Assembly: GCA_013361525.1 (NCBI GenBank)
Contig: JABFXY010000131.1
Coordinates: 45,998 to 109,997, forward strand
Reading direction: 5' to 3'
Origin: Polyangiaceae bacterium
Lineage (GTDB): Bacteria > Myxococcota_A > Polyangia > Polyangiales > Polyangiaceae
DNA: 64,000 nt
A program made the translations under genes and the position numbers. Every line of letters begins with the position of its first letter. Position 1 is the first letter of the stretch. The notes under the pieces were generated by a model. That model saw only the letters and a list, made by a program, of their open reading frames with translations. It was not told the DNA's origin and did not search any database. Below are positions 49,132 to 57,142 of this stretch, piece by piece.

Positions 49132-49153
49132 CCTTCCAAGGAGCCTCGCTCCC
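49132..49153 (+). repeat. Retron a1 inverted-repeat arm
   Basis: 22 nt complementary to 49339-49360 when G-U pairs are allowed (20 Watson-Crick, 2 G-U). Two sites differ between the arms as C/T and G/A, which keep pairing in RNA but not in DNA. Confidence 0.85.
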
Positions 49154-49238
49154 CCGAGCCCATCATGCTGCGGCGCTCCGCCGCGGTGGCCGTATCTCTG
49201 CTTTGCATCCCGACGCCCGATGTTCTGGGGGCCGCCAA

Positions 49239-49294
49239 GTCCTGCAGTCGCGTTCACGAAGGCAACCACGAGGGTTTGCACGTGACTGCAGGAC
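49239..49294 (+). other. msd long hairpin
   Basis: GTCCTGCAGTC and GACTGCAGGAC form a perfect stem, with GGCC/GGCC-type pairing further out (49230-49233 with 49299-49302) and a smaller GCAACC/GGTTTGC stem inside. This is the part expected to be copied into the DNA of msDNA. Confidence 0.75.
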
Positions 49295-49338
49295 CGGCTG
49301 GCCTTGGTGATCGGACGTCGTCGTCAGTGAGTCGTCGA

Positions 49339-49360
49339 GGGAGCGAGGTTCCTTGAAAGG
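49339..49360 (+). repeat. Retron a2 inverted-repeat arm
   Basis: Partner of a1 at 49132-49153; ends 26 bp before the RT start codon. Confidence 0.85.
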
Positions 49361-49386
49361 CCGGAGGCGAAAGCCGGCGCGAACCA

Positions 49387-51366
49387 ATGGGGTTTTGGGA
49401 CAAGGTCAAATCCTTCTTCGGCGGCGCTTCACCTCCGGGCGGTGGTGACGGGGGCGACGGAGGCAACGGCGATAGCGACGAAGCTCCGCCGCTGTTCAAT
49501 GAGCGGGGACTTCCGACCGACGCGTTCACGCAATTCGTCGAGCGTCGCGTCCGCGTTCGGGCCAAGAAGGAACACCTCTTCACCCGACACGACATCGCGC
49601 GGATCGTCGTCAAAAAGCTCGAGAGCCCGCCGTCGGCCGCCGAGACGTTCGCGGCAAACGCCGTCCTCAAGCTCAAGAAGGCAGGCCTCTTCGAAGAGCT
49701 CGGATACGAGTGCAGCTATTCGTCCACGGTCCGGGGAGAAGTCTTTCACCCCGAAGGCACGGATCCGGATGAATACCCCGGCGCGGGTGGCGGGCCGCCG
49801 AGCGGCGTTCGGAGGGTCCAGCCACAACCCGTAGCGCCGGTCGCGCCGGCTGCACCGCCCCCACCCCGTCCGGCGACGCCCGCTGCGGCCGCGCCGGCGC
49901 GGGCCCCGACGACACCTTATCGGTCGAACCCCTTCGATGCGGGCCAGTCACTCGGCATGTCGGCGGACGAGCTGCGTCGCCGCGCGATGAAGATCGTGCC
50001 GTGGCGCACGCCGTGGATCGGGCGCGTCGACGTCATTCCTCCCGCCTCCGACGAGCGCACGGCGCTGATCGATCGGGGCCTCGTCCTACGCGGCTATTTC
50101 ACCGAAGAACAGATTGCCGAGTTCCATCGAATCGGCGACCTATGGCTCGAGCACAAGGACGCCGCGTCCTTCGTCGCAGCGCGCGGCAAAGAGCAGGCAA
50201 AGCTCGACCTCGAGGCGCTCAAGCAGAAAAAGCTTCAGGAAAAAGCCGAAAAGAAGCGCGCCGCGGCCGAGCGTCGCGAGAGGCTGCGTGAGGCAATCGC
50301 GAAGCGGCGCGCCGAAGACATCGTGTTTCTCGGTCGGGGCTTCTCCGGCAAGCTCGCCGATCGACGAAGCGATGTCGAAGCGCTCGAACGAGCCGGGCTG
50401 CCGGTGCTCTCGACACCGGCGGACGTTGCGCGCGCGATGGAGCTGTCGATCCCGACGCTTCGTTGGCTCGCATTTCACAGCGACGCTGCGGAGACGATCC
50501 ACTACCGGCAATTCGAGGTTCCGAAGAAGACGGGCGGCGTCCGCCTCCTTTCTTCACCTTTGCCGAAGCTCGCACAAGCGCAGCAATGGATCCTCGAGAA
50601 CGTGCTCGCCAAGATTCCCACCGGCGGCGATGCGCACGGCTTCGTGCCCGGCCGCTCGACCGTCTCGAATGCGAAGCCGCACGTAGGCCGTGACGTCGTC
50701 GTCAACGTCGACCTACGCGACTTCTTCCCATCGATTCACTTTCCTCGCGTCCGCGGCCTCTTCGAATCGCTCGGCTATTCGCCGGCGGTCGCCAGCATCC
50801 TCGCGCTGTTGACGACCGAGGCTCCGCGCCGGCGGGTCGTCTATGCGCAAAAGCCCTATTGGGTAGCCGCCGGACCGCGCGGTCTTCCGCAAGGCGCGTG
50901 TACCAGCCCCGCCGTCTCGAACCTCGTCGCGCGCAAGCTCGATACGCGTCTGGCGGCGATGAGCGCGAAACACGGCGCTCGGTATACGCGTTACGCCGAC
51001 GACCTGACGTTGTCGCTCGAGCCGGGGCGACGGGACCAGATTGGAATGCTCCTCGCCCGTATTCGCCATATCGCGGAGGACGAAGGCTTCACGGTGCACC
51101 CCGACAAGGTCTTCGTGCAACGCGCCGGGGGGCGGCAATTGGTGACCGGCATCGTCGTCAATCGCGGTCTCTCCGTCCCCCGTGAAGAGCTTCGTCGACT
51201 GCGCGCCGTGCTTCACGCAGCGAAGAAGACCGGCCTCGAGGCGCAGAACCGCGACGGGCTGCCGGACTTCCGCGCTCACCTGCGCGGAAAAATCGGCTAC
51301 GTCATGATGGTCGATCGCGAAAAGGGCTCGCAGCTGTTGCGCGCTCTCGAAGCCACGCCCCCCTGA
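49387..51366 (+). CDS. Retron-type reverse transcriptase with long N-terminal extension
   Basis: 659 residues from ATG 49387. The RT part (about 350-645) has NAKPH (Asn428, retron NAxxH), VDLRDFFPSI with catalytic Asp442, GLPQGACTSPAVSNLVARKLD, YADD (Tyr536-Asp539) and VTGIVVN (Val586, retron VTG). Together these identify a retron RT, not a group II intron or DGR enzyme. The first ~350 residues are extra: a Gly/Asp linker, a winged-helix-like segment (about 40-120), a Pro/Ala linker (about 140-180), another helical segment and a basic coiled coil (about 270-315). Characterised myxobacterial retron RTs are shorter, near 480-490 residues from memory. It reverse-transcribes the RNA just upstream into branched msDNA. 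Confidence 0.96.
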   Translation: MGFWDKVKSFFGGASPPGGGDGGDGGNGDSDEAPPLFNERGLPTDAFTQFVERRVRVRAKKEHLFTRHDIARIVVKKLESPPSAAETFAANAVLKLKKAGLFEELGYECSYSSTVRGEVFHPEGTDPDEYPGAGGGPPSGVRRVQPQPVAPVAPAAPPPPRPATPAAAAPARAPTTPYRSNPFDAGQSLGMSADELRRRAMKIVPWRTPWIGRVDVIPPASDERTALIDRGLVLRGYFTEEQIAEFHRIGDLWLEHKDAASFVAARGKEQAKLDLEALKQKKLQEKAEKKRAAAERRERLREAIAKRRAEDIVFLGRGFSGKLADRRSDVEALERAGLPVLSTPADVARAMELSIPTLRWLAFHSDAAETIHYRQFEVPKKTGGVRLLSSPLPKLAQAQQWILENVLAKIPTGGDAHGFVPGRSTVSNAKPHVGRDVVVNVDLRDFFPSIHFPRVRGLFESLGYSPAVASILALLTTEAPRRRVVYAQKPYWVAAGPRGLPQGACTSPAVSNLVARKLDTRLAAMSAKHGARYTRYADDLTLSLEPGRRDQIGMLLARIRHIAEDEGFTVHPDKVFVQRAGGRQLVTGIVVNRGLSVPREELRRLRAVLHAAKKTGLEAQNRDGLPDFRAHLRGKIGYVMMVDREKGSQLLRALEATPP

Positions 51367-51379
51367 AGCGGGCATCCGT

Positions 51380-51787
51380 TCACGCCGGGCGACGCTTCTT
51401 CTCTTCTTCGGCTTGAATGGGCGTCGTACGCCGGAGCCCGGGCCGCTCGGAGACGGGCGCGGACCATTTGGGCTCGACTTCCCATTTCGGGTCGTCTCGC
51501 TCGAGCCACGATGGCGGAAGCTCCATACCTTCGCGATCGCTGAAGGGCGCCGGCTCGTCGAGGAGGCCCTGCGTCTGGAAGAACGACTCGTCCGGCATCC
51601 CGTCGTCGAGGTCCTCGGCCGGATCGGCGGCGACGAGCTCGTCGTCGGCATCGGGGGAGCGGCGCGCGCGCTCGCGGAGCAGCGCCTCGGCGAGGTCGTA
51701 CGCGCGCGACGCGATGACATCCGGACGCTCGACGCGCGAGGCGAGCGCGGCAGCGACGTGCGCAGCAAAGAGGTCCTTCAGGTCCAT
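51380..51787 (-). CDS. Hypothetical acidic protein
   Basis: 135 residues from ATG 51787 (MDLKDLFAAHVAAALASRVERP), preferred over a more distal start at 51826. The N-terminal ~50 residues are helical (LFAAHVAAALAS, AYDLAEALLRERARR); the rest is acidic, Pro-rich and probably disordered. No family is recognised. Convergent with the retron RT (13-bp gap) and divergent from argJ (80 bp). Confidence 0.75.
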   Translation of the reverse strand: MDLKDLFAAHVAAALASRVERPDVIASRAYDLAEALLRERARRSPDADDELVAADPAEDLDDGMPDESFFQTQGLLDEPAPFSDREGMELPPSWLERDDPKWEVEPKWSAPVSERPGLRRTTPIQAEEEKKRRPA

Positions 51788-51867
51788 GGCCCGGGTAGTG
51801 TACCGGCATAAAGCGAAAGAGCCCAAATTGTGCCCCGGGGGTCTGACGCAGACGCTACGGTGCGCGC

Positions 51868-53847
51868 GTGTCGAGTGACCTCACCCATCGATTGCCCGCC
51901 GGGTTCTCGTTCTCCGCGATTCATTCGGGGATCAAAGCCCGCAGGCGCGATCTCGGGCTCATCGTGTCGGACGGACCTTGCGCCGGCGCGGGTTGCTTCA
52001 CGAAGTCGAAGGCGAAAGCGGCGCCCGTCCGCTGGTGCGAGTCGCTCCTGCCCACGGCCGAGGCCCGCGCCGTCATCGTCGCCAGCGGCAATGCCAATGC
52101 GATGAGCGGGCCGGAGGGGGCCGCGTGCAACGGCCGAATGGCAGGCGCAGTCGCGCGGATCCTCGACGTGCCGCCCGCCGCGGTGCTCACTGCATGCACG
52201 GGCGTCATCGGCGTGCCCTTTCCGATCGAGCGCGTCGAGGCGGGCATCGACGACCTCATCGGCGGATTGGGGGAGGACCCGGCGCCGTTCGCCGACGCCA
52301 TTCTGACGACCGATACGTGCCAGAAGATGGCCTCGGCCGAGATTTACGTCGGTGGGACGCGCGTACGCATCTTCGGCGTCGGCAAGGGCTCCGGAATGGT
52401 GCACCCCAACATGGCGACCGTGCTCGCGTTCATCCTCACGGACGCGGACATCGCCGCGGATGCGCTCCAGGAGGCACTGCGCGAAGCAGTGGCGCAGTCG
52501 TTCAACGCGGTGAGCGTCGACGGCGACACCTCGACGAACGACACGGCGATCGCGCTCGCGAACGGCTTCGCCGAAAACACGCTCATCAACTCGCTCGATA
52601 CCGATGCGGGCCGCGCATTCCAGACGGCGCTCGCCTCGGTATGCAAAGAGCTCGCGCGTGCGGTGGCCCGCGATGGCGAAGGCGCGCGACGGCTCGTCAC
52701 GGTCGCGCTCGAGCGTGCGACCGACGACACATCGGCCGCCTCCCTCGCGCGGGCGGTCGTCGCCTCGAACCTCGTGAAGGCGGCGCTCTTCGGCGCGGAT
52801 CCGGGTTATGGGCGCATCCTCGCGGCGCTCGGCGCGCGAGCAGCCGACGCGGGGCACGACTTCGATCCGAAACGCGTCAGCGTCGCGCTTCAAGGTGTAC
52901 AGGTCTTTCACAAAGGCGCGCCCGCGTCCTTCGACTCGGATGCGCTGCGTGCATTGTTGCGGCAGCGCGATGTCGACGTGCGCATCGACCTCGGGCTCGG
53001 CACGGCGCGAGCGGACGCGTGGGGATGCGATCTTTCCTACGATTACGTTCGCATCAACGCCGACTACGCGGCAGTCCTCGTCGATCCCGACGGGCCGGTG
53101 CGCCGCGATCAGCGGCTCGACACGAAGACGCCCGAGCTCAAGACTGAAATCCTCGTCTCGGCGCTTCGCTACATCGAGCGTTTCGCGGGGACGCGAGCGG
53201 TGATTCGGTTTGGAACGTCCACGCTTTCGCGGCGTGATCTGGCTCTCTCGTTTGCCGAGGACATCCATCTCCTCTCGGCGGTCGGCCTCAAGCCGATCTT
53301 GGTACAGGAAGGCGCGAGCGAGATCGTCGTCTCCGCGCTCGCGCGCACCGGCATTCGGGCGGTGGGCCTCTCGGGCGCGGACGGCAATCTCCTCGCGTGG
53401 CCTCGCGCGCAGGACGCCTCGGAGACGGCGGCGATCGACGTCGACCCCGACGTCATCGAGACGCTGCTCCAAAAAGGCTACGTGCCCGTCGTCGTTCCGG
53501 CGCTGACCGAAGAGGCAAAGCTCGTCGTCGGCGCAACAGCGCCGCTCGACGTCGATCGCGTCGCGGCAAAAATCGCGCAGGTGTGTGGCGCGCGAAAGCT
53601 CCTGCTTTTGGGAGACGCCGCGGGCCTGCTCTCCGAAGGCATGCTCCTTTCCGAGCTGTCGGCGGAAGAGCTCGCCGAGCGCGTGCGCGCTGGCACCATC
53701 GAAGAGGGAATGCGCACCCGCGCGCGCGCGGCCGTCTCGGCGCTCGAAGCAGGTATCGACAGCGTGCATTTCCTCGACGAGCGTTTGCCGCACGTCATCG
53801 TCGCCGAGCTGTTCACCGATACCGGCGTCGGAACAATGGTGCGTTGA
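51868..53847 (+). CDS. argJ: ArgJ fused to an ArgB-like domain
   Basis: 659 residues. Residues 1-~405 are ArgJ (glutamate N-acetyltransferase): TACTGVIG, KGSGMVHPNMATVLAF with the self-cleavage Thr184, and DGDTSTNDT. ArgJ moves acetyl groups from acetyl-ornithine to glutamate in arginine synthesis and is normally ~400 residues. From ~440 on is an amino-acid-kinase fold related to acetylglutamate kinase: SFAEDIHLLSAVGLKPILVQ, GLSGADGNLLAW, HFLDERLPHVIVAELFTDTGVGTMV. Key sites are altered: the K-x-G-G motif is R-F-G-T (Arg447) and HGGGP is QEGAS, so kinase activity is doubtful; a regulatory role is possible. The GTG start at 51868 is supported by the domain edge. Confidence 0.93.
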   Translation: MSSDLTHRLPAGFSFSAIHSGIKARRRDLGLIVSDGPCAGAGCFTKSKAKAAPVRWCESLLPTAEARAVIVASGNANAMSGPEGAACNGRMAGAVARILDVPPAAVLTACTGVIGVPFPIERVEAGIDDLIGGLGEDPAPFADAILTTDTCQKMASAEIYVGGTRVRIFGVGKGSGMVHPNMATVLAFILTDADIAADALQEALREAVAQSFNAVSVDGDTSTNDTAIALANGFAENTLINSLDTDAGRAFQTALASVCKELARAVARDGEGARRLVTVALERATDDTSAASLARAVVASNLVKAALFGADPGYGRILAALGARAADAGHDFDPKRVSVALQGVQVFHKGAPASFDSDALRALLRQRDVDVRIDLGLGTARADAWGCDLSYDYVRINADYAAVLVDPDGPVRRDQRLDTKTPELKTEILVSALRYIERFAGTRAVIRFGTSTLSRRDLALSFAEDIHLLSAVGLKPILVQEGASEIVVSALARTGIRAVGLSGADGNLLAWPRAQDASETAAIDVDPDVIETLLQKGYVPVVVPALTEEAKLVVGATAPLDVDRVAAKIAQVCGARKLLLLGDAAGLLSEGMLLSELSAEELAERVRAGTIEEGMRTRARAAVSALEAGIDSVHFLDERLPHVIVAELFTDTGVGTMVR

Positions 53848-53860
53848 GGTCTGGTTGGGA

Positions 53861-54017
53861 GGCAGTGAACGGTGACCGGCTCCGGTGGGGGTCGTCAGTC
53901 GCCGAACGGGGCGGAGTGGGGCCCAGCCCCTTCGGGGCTCCCCACTCCGCTCGCGGACCGCAATGCCTTGGCGGCGACTTCCTCCCTGCCCACCTACGCC
54001 GGTCACCGTTCACTGCC
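53861..54017 (+). mobile_element. 157-bp MITE, copy A
   Basis: Perfect 20-bp terminal inverted repeats (53861-53880 and 53998-54017, beginning GGCAGTGAACGGTGAC). The interior holds a second palindrome, GCGGAGTGGGG...CCCCACTCCGC around AGCCCC/GGGGCT, and no gene. It lies between the convergent argJ and glycosyltransferase stops. A target-site duplication is not obvious. A copy in the opposite orientation, 4 differences in 157, is at 55458-55614. Confidence 0.88.
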
Positions 54018-54037
54018 CAGCCGCGCGGGACGCAACC

Positions 54038-55366
54038 TTATCGACGCGCGAGCTCCGTCGCGGCCTTGAACACATCCGCGAAGCGCCCGGCAATGACCCT
54101 TCGGTCGAAGCGTTCGACGCCGACGGCTCCGGCTCGCTTCGGGAATGTGCCTGCTTTGAATTGTCTCAGTGAGCGCTCGAGCTCATTGGCAATAGCCTCC
54201 TCGTCGCGCGGCGCAATGACCTGCCCGAGCTTCGTTTGACGAACGAGGCTCGTGAGCGCGCCCTCGGGCGCTAGGGTGAGGCAGGGCCGATCGAGATAGA
54301 GCAGCTCGAAGATCTTGGCGGGATAGATGCGCTCGGCGCCCGGCATTTCGTCGAGCAGGCACAACACCATGTGGCTCGAAGCGAGCGCGGGGACGACGGC
54401 GTCTTTGGGCACGAAGCCGAGGCGTCGAACGCCGAGACGCTCGGTTCCCTCGAAATGGGGAAGCTCGGTGTCGACGATGCGCCCGATGAAGTCCACCTGG
54501 AGAAGCTTTGCGAGCTCGGGCTCGCGAGCGTGCAGGCGGCGAACCGCGCCGAGCAGCCCGCGCGGGCTGTTTTGCACGAGGACCGAGCCCGCATACGTAA
54601 TGCGGAACTTGTCAGTTTGAGGTTCGGGCAGGGTCGTCGGGAAGTCGTCGGTGTCGAAGCCGTTTTCGATGGTGACGACGCGCCCGGGATCCAAAAATGG
54701 AAAGTGCGATAGAAGGTTTTCGCGGAACGCGTCGGTCGCCGTCGTGACCATGTGCGCCGACCGGAGCATTGCGTGTTCGAGTGGGCCACCGAGGATCTTG
54801 CCGAGTGATCCCATCATCTCGAAATGGGAGCGAATGGTGATCCACTCGTCACGGTAGTCGAGCACCACGGCGCTCTTTCCGAGCGCACGGACGGTGGGCG
54901 CACCCATGAAGATCGAAAATGGGGGCGCGGTCATGAAGACGACGTCGTCGGCTTGGCTCGAGCGAAGCCGTTTCACGAGCGCGCGTTGCGCGTGCGGTTG
55001 CCAGAGCAACTGCGGATCAGGGACCAGCAAGTGCCGAGCGACGGCGGTCGCTTTGCCCATCACGCGCTTCTTGATCGACGCCCCGTTCGAGGCGGGCTGC
55101 GCCCCCAAGGCTTTCGTCGTCGATTGCCACGCAGCCTGTTTGGTCGCGTAGCTCGGCTCGAAGGTTCGCGCGCGCAGCACCTCGATGCCCGGCGGGACGT
55201 CTTTCAACATCGAATCGTCCTGCACCGGGACGCTCGGGTTCTCGACCGTGAGCACCGACGGCGTCACGCCGTGTGACGGCAGGTACTTCGCGAGCTTGAG
55301 GACGCGTCCGACGCCGACACCCCCGGAGGGCGGCCACATATACGTAACGAGAAGGGCAGTGGACAT
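54038..55366 (-). CDS. Glycosyltransferase, GT4-like
   Basis: 442 residues from ATG 55366 (MSTALLVTYMWPPSGGVGVGR); the open frame continues upstream into MITE copy B but that is not coding. The N-terminal 'YxxPP.GGVGVGR' motif and the C-terminal domain (FRITYAGSVLVQNSPRGLL, RLGFVPKDAVVPALASSHMVLCLLDE, KIFELLYLDRPCL) fit the GT-B fold, family 4-like. It transfers a nucleotide-sugar to an acceptor in surface polysaccharide synthesis; donor and acceptor are unknown. It stands alone between two inverted MITEs, not in a polysaccharide cluster. Confidence 0.88.
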   Translation of the reverse strand: MSTALLVTYMWPPSGGVGVGRVLKLAKYLPSHGVTPSVLTVENPSVPVQDDSMLKDVPPGIEVLRARTFEPSYATKQAAWQSTTKALGAQPASNGASIKKRVMGKATAVARHLLVPDPQLLWQPHAQRALVKRLRSSQADDVVFMTAPPFSIFMGAPTVRALGKSAVVLDYRDEWITIRSHFEMMGSLGKILGGPLEHAMLRSAHMVTTATDAFRENLLSHFPFLDPGRVVTIENGFDTDDFPTTLPEPQTDKFRITYAGSVLVQNSPRGLLGAVRRLHAREPELAKLLQVDFIGRIVDTELPHFEGTERLGVRRLGFVPKDAVVPALASSHMVLCLLDEMPGAERIYPAKIFELLYLDRPCLTLAPEGALTSLVRQTKLGQVIAPRDEEAIANELERSLRQFKAGTFPKRAGAVGVERFDRRVIAGRFADVFKAATELARR

Positions 55367-55707
55367 GCCGGGGCGCAACGTAGCACCGACCTTCGCATGC
55401 TCGTGCGGGGCGTTTTGGTTCCGACAGTTGGAGGAAGTAGGAAGCCGCCGACGCGCGGGCAGTGAACGGTGACGGGCGTAGGTGGGCAGGAAGGAGGTCG
55501 CCGCCAAGGCATTGCGGTCCGCGAGCGGAGTGGGGAGCCCCGAAGGGGCTGGGCCCCACTCCGCCCCGCTCGGCGACTGACGACCCCCACCGGAGCCGGT
55601 CACCGTTCACTGCCCGTCCCTAGAAAAAAAATCGCGACATCCCCGATCTCGCCTCGTCGTCAGGGCATGCGGGCAGAAGCGCCCGCCCGAAAGGACGACG
55701 TGCAGCG
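55367..55707. other. Intergenic region holding MITE copy B
   Basis: 341 bp between the divergent glycosyltransferase and small membrane protein genes. It contains the MITE at 55458-55614 and an A8 run just after it (55623-55630). No gene is seen; promoters for both flanking genes must lie here, some possibly inside or beside the MITE. Confidence 0.6.
55458..55614 (-). mobile_element. 157-bp MITE, copy B
   Basis: Reverse-oriented copy of the element at 53861-54017, the same length and about 97% identical. The right end is GCCGGTCACC...CACTGCC; the left end has one substitution in its inverted repeat. Confidence 0.88.
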
Positions 55708-56169
55708 ATGAAGAGTCTGAAGTTTGCGGTGCTCGGGGCGACGGTCGCGGCGATGGCGGCGGTGTTTCTCGATTGGATCAGTGTATCGGGTGATCTGCCG
55801 TCCGCGCTCGAGGGGACGTTGCCGCGCTCCGGGATGGACAATGGTGGGCCGGTTTATCTCTTCTTGCTGTCGTTTCCGCTGATCGGCGCGGGCGTCGGGG
55901 CATTGAAGCGATACGGCCGCGGGCTCGCGGGGCTTTCGTTCGTCGGCGCGCTGCTCACCGTGTTCATGGGCCTCGTGAAGTACGCCGATATCGACGAGGC
56001 CGCGCGCGAAGCGGGGAAGATCGGCGCGAATTTGGGCGTCGCGACGGGGTATTGGCTCTTCTTCCTCGGCGCGTGCGCCGCGTGCATTGCGAGCCTCATC
56101 GCGTTGATCAAGCCGGAGAAGAAACCAGAAGCGTCGGCTCTGCCGGCGCCGGGTGCGCTCCGCGCGTGA
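55708..56169 (+). CDS. Small membrane protein, about 4 TM
   Basis: 153 residues. Hydrophobic segments occur at about 5-25 (FAVLGATVAAMAAVFLDW), 48-66 (VYLFLLSFPLIGAGVGAL), 72-92 (GLAGLSFVGALLTVFMGLV) and 112-136 (YWLFFLGACAACIASLIALI), followed by a short cytoplasmic Lys/Pro tail. I do not recognise a named family; similar orphan 4-TM proteins are common in Polyangiales. Convergent with the sigma factor gene. Confidence 0.8.
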   Translation: MKSLKFAVLGATVAAMAAVFLDWISVSGDLPSALEGTLPRSGMDNGGPVYLFLLSFPLIGAGVGALKRYGRGLAGLSFVGALLTVFMGLVKYADIDEAAREAGKIGANLGVATGYWLFFLGACAACIASLIALIKPEKKPEASALPAPGALRA

Positions 56170-56179
56170 GAGACGGAGG

Positions 56180-57028
56180 CTACGCGCGCTCGATGGTCGG
56201 GCCGAGCACGCGCTCGACCGTGACGTGCACGCGGCTCTCGACGAAGCGCATCAGGCTGTCGAGATCGCTCGGCGCGAGCGCGAGCTCGCGCATGAGCAGG
56301 GCGCGTGTCCGGGTGAGGAGCTCCTCGCGCGCCCGCACGATGCGTCGAGCCGCAGTCGCTCGGTGCACGCCTTGAATGCGGGCGAGCTGGTCGATGCCGA
56401 GACCGTGCGCGAAGTGTTGGCGCAGGATGTTTCGGTCCTCGACGTCGAGCGACGCAGCAGCCCGCTCGAACGCGCGCCGAAATGCGTCGGCGTAGTGGGC
56501 TTTCATCACGTCGACCTCGGGGTCGGCGCCGGGTGCGGGGTGGTCGAAGGCCTGCCCGCGATCGGGGTCGGACGCGAGCTCTTCGCGCCGCTTCTTGGTC
56601 ATGTCGAGGAGCGTCCTCGTGAGCGTCACCCGCAACCAGTGACGCAGGTCTCCCTGCCCGGAGAACTCTCCGATTTTTGGCGGATCCTTCACGAAGAGCT
56701 TCTCGCGCGCGACCTGGATGAAGTCGTCTCGATCGACGTTTTTGGCGCGAACGCGCTGGAGCACGATGTCGAATTCGTTTCCGAAGACCACGTCGAACCG
56801 CGCGAGCGCCTCTCGATCACGCGCGGCACACGCCATCGCGAGCCAGAGATCCGCCGCGCGGAGCGAGAGCAACGCCGCCGGATCGACTCCGCCTCCAGCG
56901 CTCGCGCCATCGATCACGCGACGAACGAACGACTCTTCGTCGCAGCGCACCACGGGATGAGCGGCGCGGGCGCCCTCGACGAGCGACGCAATCAGCTCTT
57001 GTACCGAAGGATCCACCGTCGCTCCCAT
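56180..57028 (-). CDS. Sigma-70-like factor, Myxococcales family
   Basis: 282 residues from ATG 57028; a TTG at 57088 would add 20 unlikely residues. Region 2 is around FDVVFGNEFDIVLQRVRAKNVDRDDFIQVAREKLFV and the following GDLRHWLRVTLTRTLLDM; region 4 is LDVEDRNILRQHFAHGLGIDQLARIQGVHRATAARRIVRAREEL, read as LDVEDRNILRQHFAHGLGID and RIQGVHRATAARRIVRA. The HGLGIDQLARIQGVHR..AARR HTH fits the family known as Sig-70_gmx1 (TIGR03001, from memory). Divergent, 114 bp, from a zf-HC2 kinase gene that probably acts as its anti-sigma or partner. Confidence 0.88.
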   Translation of the reverse strand: MGATVDPSVQELIASLVEGARAAHPVVRCDEESFVRRVIDGASAGGGVDPAALLSLRAADLWLAMACAARDREALARFDVVFGNEFDIVLQRVRAKNVDRDDFIQVAREKLFVKDPPKIGEFSGQGDLRHWLRVTLTRTLLDMTKKRREELASDPDRGQAFDHPAPGADPEVDVMKAHYADAFRRAFERAAASLDVEDRNILRQHFAHGLGIDQLARIQGVHRATAARRIVRAREELLTRTRALLMRELALAPSDLDSLMRFVESRVHVTVERVLGPTIERA

Positions 57029-57142
57029 CGTCGTCTTCGCGCCCCGCGCCGGCCGATTCGTCCGCCGGAGCACGCCGATGATATGCAAAACGGCCGCGGG
57101 TTGTCCCTACGCGCGGCCCCCACGTGACGAGACACCACTGCC

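Larger units (their letters stand above)
49132..49360 (+). ncRNA. Retron msr-msd noncoding RNA
   Basis: The 308-bp gap between the SWIM gene and the RT gene holds the expected retron RNA. Arms a1 (49132-49153) and a2 (49339-49360) pair over 22 bp, with two positions as G-U; after one mismatch the pairing continues five more bases outward (to 49126/49366). After a1 an AGC (49157-49159) offers the branching G (G158 or G156). A GCGGCG/CGCCGC hairpin (49170-49184) fits msr. The msd hairpin has a perfect 11-bp stem (49239-49249 with 49284-49294). Estimated msDNA length is about 100-110 nt. Ends and branch point are inferred, not shown. A GATAAC at 49115-49120 is a possible -10 box. Confidence 0.85.

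Noticed and set aside
49387..51366. Group II intron or diversity-generating retroelement RT
   Set aside because: No maturase or intron ribozyme domains and no template/variable repeat are visible; NAxxH and VTG motifs plus the msr-msd region point to a retron.
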